Part shown: positions 63,001 through 64,000 of the stretch, piece by piece
Layout of the letters: every line of letters begins with the position of its first letter
Numbering within the stretch: position 1 is the first letter of the stretch
DNA from: Xylocopa sonorina
Taxonomy: Eukaryota > Arthropoda > Insecta > Hymenoptera > Apidae
DNA: 64,000 nucleotides
Reading direction: 5' to 3'
NCBI RefSeq assembly: GCF_050948175.1
Contig: NC_135209.1
Span: 186,001 to 250,000, forward strand
Program-made: the position numbers and the translations under genes
Notes under the pieces: model-generated
The model's input: only the letters and a program-made list of their open reading frames with translations
Told to the model about the DNA's origin: nothing
The model's database searches: none

Positions 63001-63857
63001 CCTGATAAGATATAATATTCATTGCGAAGTGTTATGCATTCCTCGTCTACGATTCAAATGAATGTAAATGCGACACTTCCTTGCAAGGAAATAGCGTCTG
63101 CAGATATCTACGTATCGTAACAATAGATTTCTAATGCTTCTTAAAACGCGACATCGCATCTCATTTCTATGCTTCATGGTAAGATATAATATGATCTGCG
63201 AAGCGTCATGTATTCCTCGTCTACACTTCAAATGAATGTAAATGCGACACTTCCTTGCTAGGAAATAGCGTCTGCAGATGTCTAGGTATCCTAGCAATAG
63301 AGTTCTAATGCTTCTTAAAACGCGATATCGCATCTCAATTCTATATTTCATGGTAAGATATAACATGATTTGCGAAGTGTTATGTATTCCTCGCCTACAC
63401 TTCAAATGAATGTAAATGCGACACTTCCTTGCTAGGAAATAGCGTTTGCAGATGTCTACGTATCGTTGCAATAGAGTTCTTATGATTCTTAAAAGGCGAT
63501 ATCGCATCTCATTTCTATGTTTCATGGTAAGATATAATATGATTTGTGAAGTATTATGTATTCCTCGTCTACACTTCAAATGAATGTGAATGCGACACTT
63601 CCTCGCTAGGAAATGGCGTTTGCAGATGTCTACGTATCGTAGCAATAGATTTCTAATGCTTCTTAAAACGCGATATCGCATCTCATTTCTATGTTTCATG
63701 GTAAGATATAATATGATTTGCGAAGGGTCATGTATTCCACGTCTACACTTCAAATGAATGTAAATGCGACACTTCCTTGCTAGGAAATAGCATCTGCAGA
63801 TGTCTAGGTATCGTAGCATTAGTGTTCTAATGCTTCTTAAAACGCGATATCGCATCT
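53752..63857. repeat. 29-monomer higher-order repeat (5,046 bp), two tandem copies
   Basis: Every marker from about 53752 recurs 5,046 bp (29x174) later: for example CTGCTGATG near 54400 and 59446, GGATCTGCAGATG near 57701 and 62747, and TTCTATTTTTCATGG near 56554 and 61600. No difference was found in the stretches compared. Copy 1 is about 53752-58797 and copy 2 about 58798-63843. Similarity breaks near 63858. It is the longest and apparently youngest unit in the window. An assembly duplication would look the same and should be excluded. Confidence 0.9.
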
Positions 63858-64000
63858 CAATTCTATATTTCATGGTAAGATATAACATGATTTGCGAAGT
63901 GTTATGTATTCCTCGCCTACACTTCAAATGAATGTAAATGCGACACTTCCTTGCTAGGAAATAGCGTTTGCAGATGTCTACGTATCGAAGCAATAGAGTT

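Larger units (their letters stand above)
18005..64000. repeat. 174-bp tandem satellite array, right block
   Basis: The array continues in the same orientation as the left block, with about 264 monomers. Monomer starts can be followed at 18165, 18339 and onward. Net phase at the window end is explained by only five length changes that I could place: a 3-bp loss near 23921, a 104-bp loss near 36815, a 2-bp gain near 37076, and 1-bp losses near 44499 and 47992. Variants more frequent here than on the left are ATAACATG, GCGTCATG and CTACTCTTC. HOR unit length changes several times along the block. The window ends inside the array. No gene, RNA gene or second transposon is seen in this 46 kb. Confidence 0.97.

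Noticed and set aside
1..64000. Many minus-strand open frames of 60-440 codons in the satellite
   Set aside because: They are the same 58-residue peptide repeated with the 174-bp period, start and stop wherever a monomer variant creates or removes a stop, and have no domain. Period divisible by three explains them.
1..64000. CRISPR array
   Set aside because: The regular spacing is of complete 174-bp monomers with no unique spacers, and the window is eukaryotic.

Overview
The window is a eukaryotic, almost certainly arthropod (probably insect), satellite-DNA region. About 55 kb of its 64 kb is one tandem satellite with a 174-bp monomer (about 316 monomers). The only other occupant is a single 9-kb Ty3/gypsy-type LTR retrotransposon at 9039-18004. 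No host single-copy gene, tRNA, rRNA or CRISPR array is visible. The pol protein arrangement, including a non-catalytic block between protease and RT, resembles insect gypsy elements. The CpG-rich, undecayed element would suit a host that does not methylate transposons, for example a hymenopteran, but that host guess is weak.

Layout: 1-9038 is satellite (51 complete monomers plus 164 bp) and contains two almost identical tandem copies of a 19-monomer, 3,306-bp higher-order repeat (HOR). 9039-18004 is the retrotransposon: 5' LTR 9039-10536, leucine-type primer binding site, gag 10619-11950, pol in the -1 frame from 11830, an integrase broken at about 15505, polypurine tract 16427-16437, and 3' LTR 16438-18004. 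18005-64000 is satellite again. There the HOR register changes repeatedly: about 10-mer, 11-mer, 7-mer (twice), 9-mer, a duplication about 20 monomers apart, 8-mer, and finally a 29-mer of 5,046 bp in two copies.

The element encodes its own capsid, protease, reverse transcriptase, RNase H and integrase. The integrase frame is broken between its first and second catalytic aspartates, so this copy is not autonomous. The LTRs differ at about 18 positions by eye over roughly 1.48 kb, plus two indels, whereas adjacent HOR copies look almost identical. Local satellite amplification therefore seems younger than the insertion. The element lacks a target-site duplication, and 24 bp of monomer phase is missing across it.

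The satellite monomer carries several dyad symmetries: GCGATATCGC, TTCCTTGCAAGGAA, a bulged hairpin around a 16-nt loop, and a short hairpin at the monomer end into whose loop the transposon is inserted. Strict monomer length, HOR structure and dyads make a centromeric or pericentromeric array the most interesting hypothesis. Nothing in the sequence proves it.
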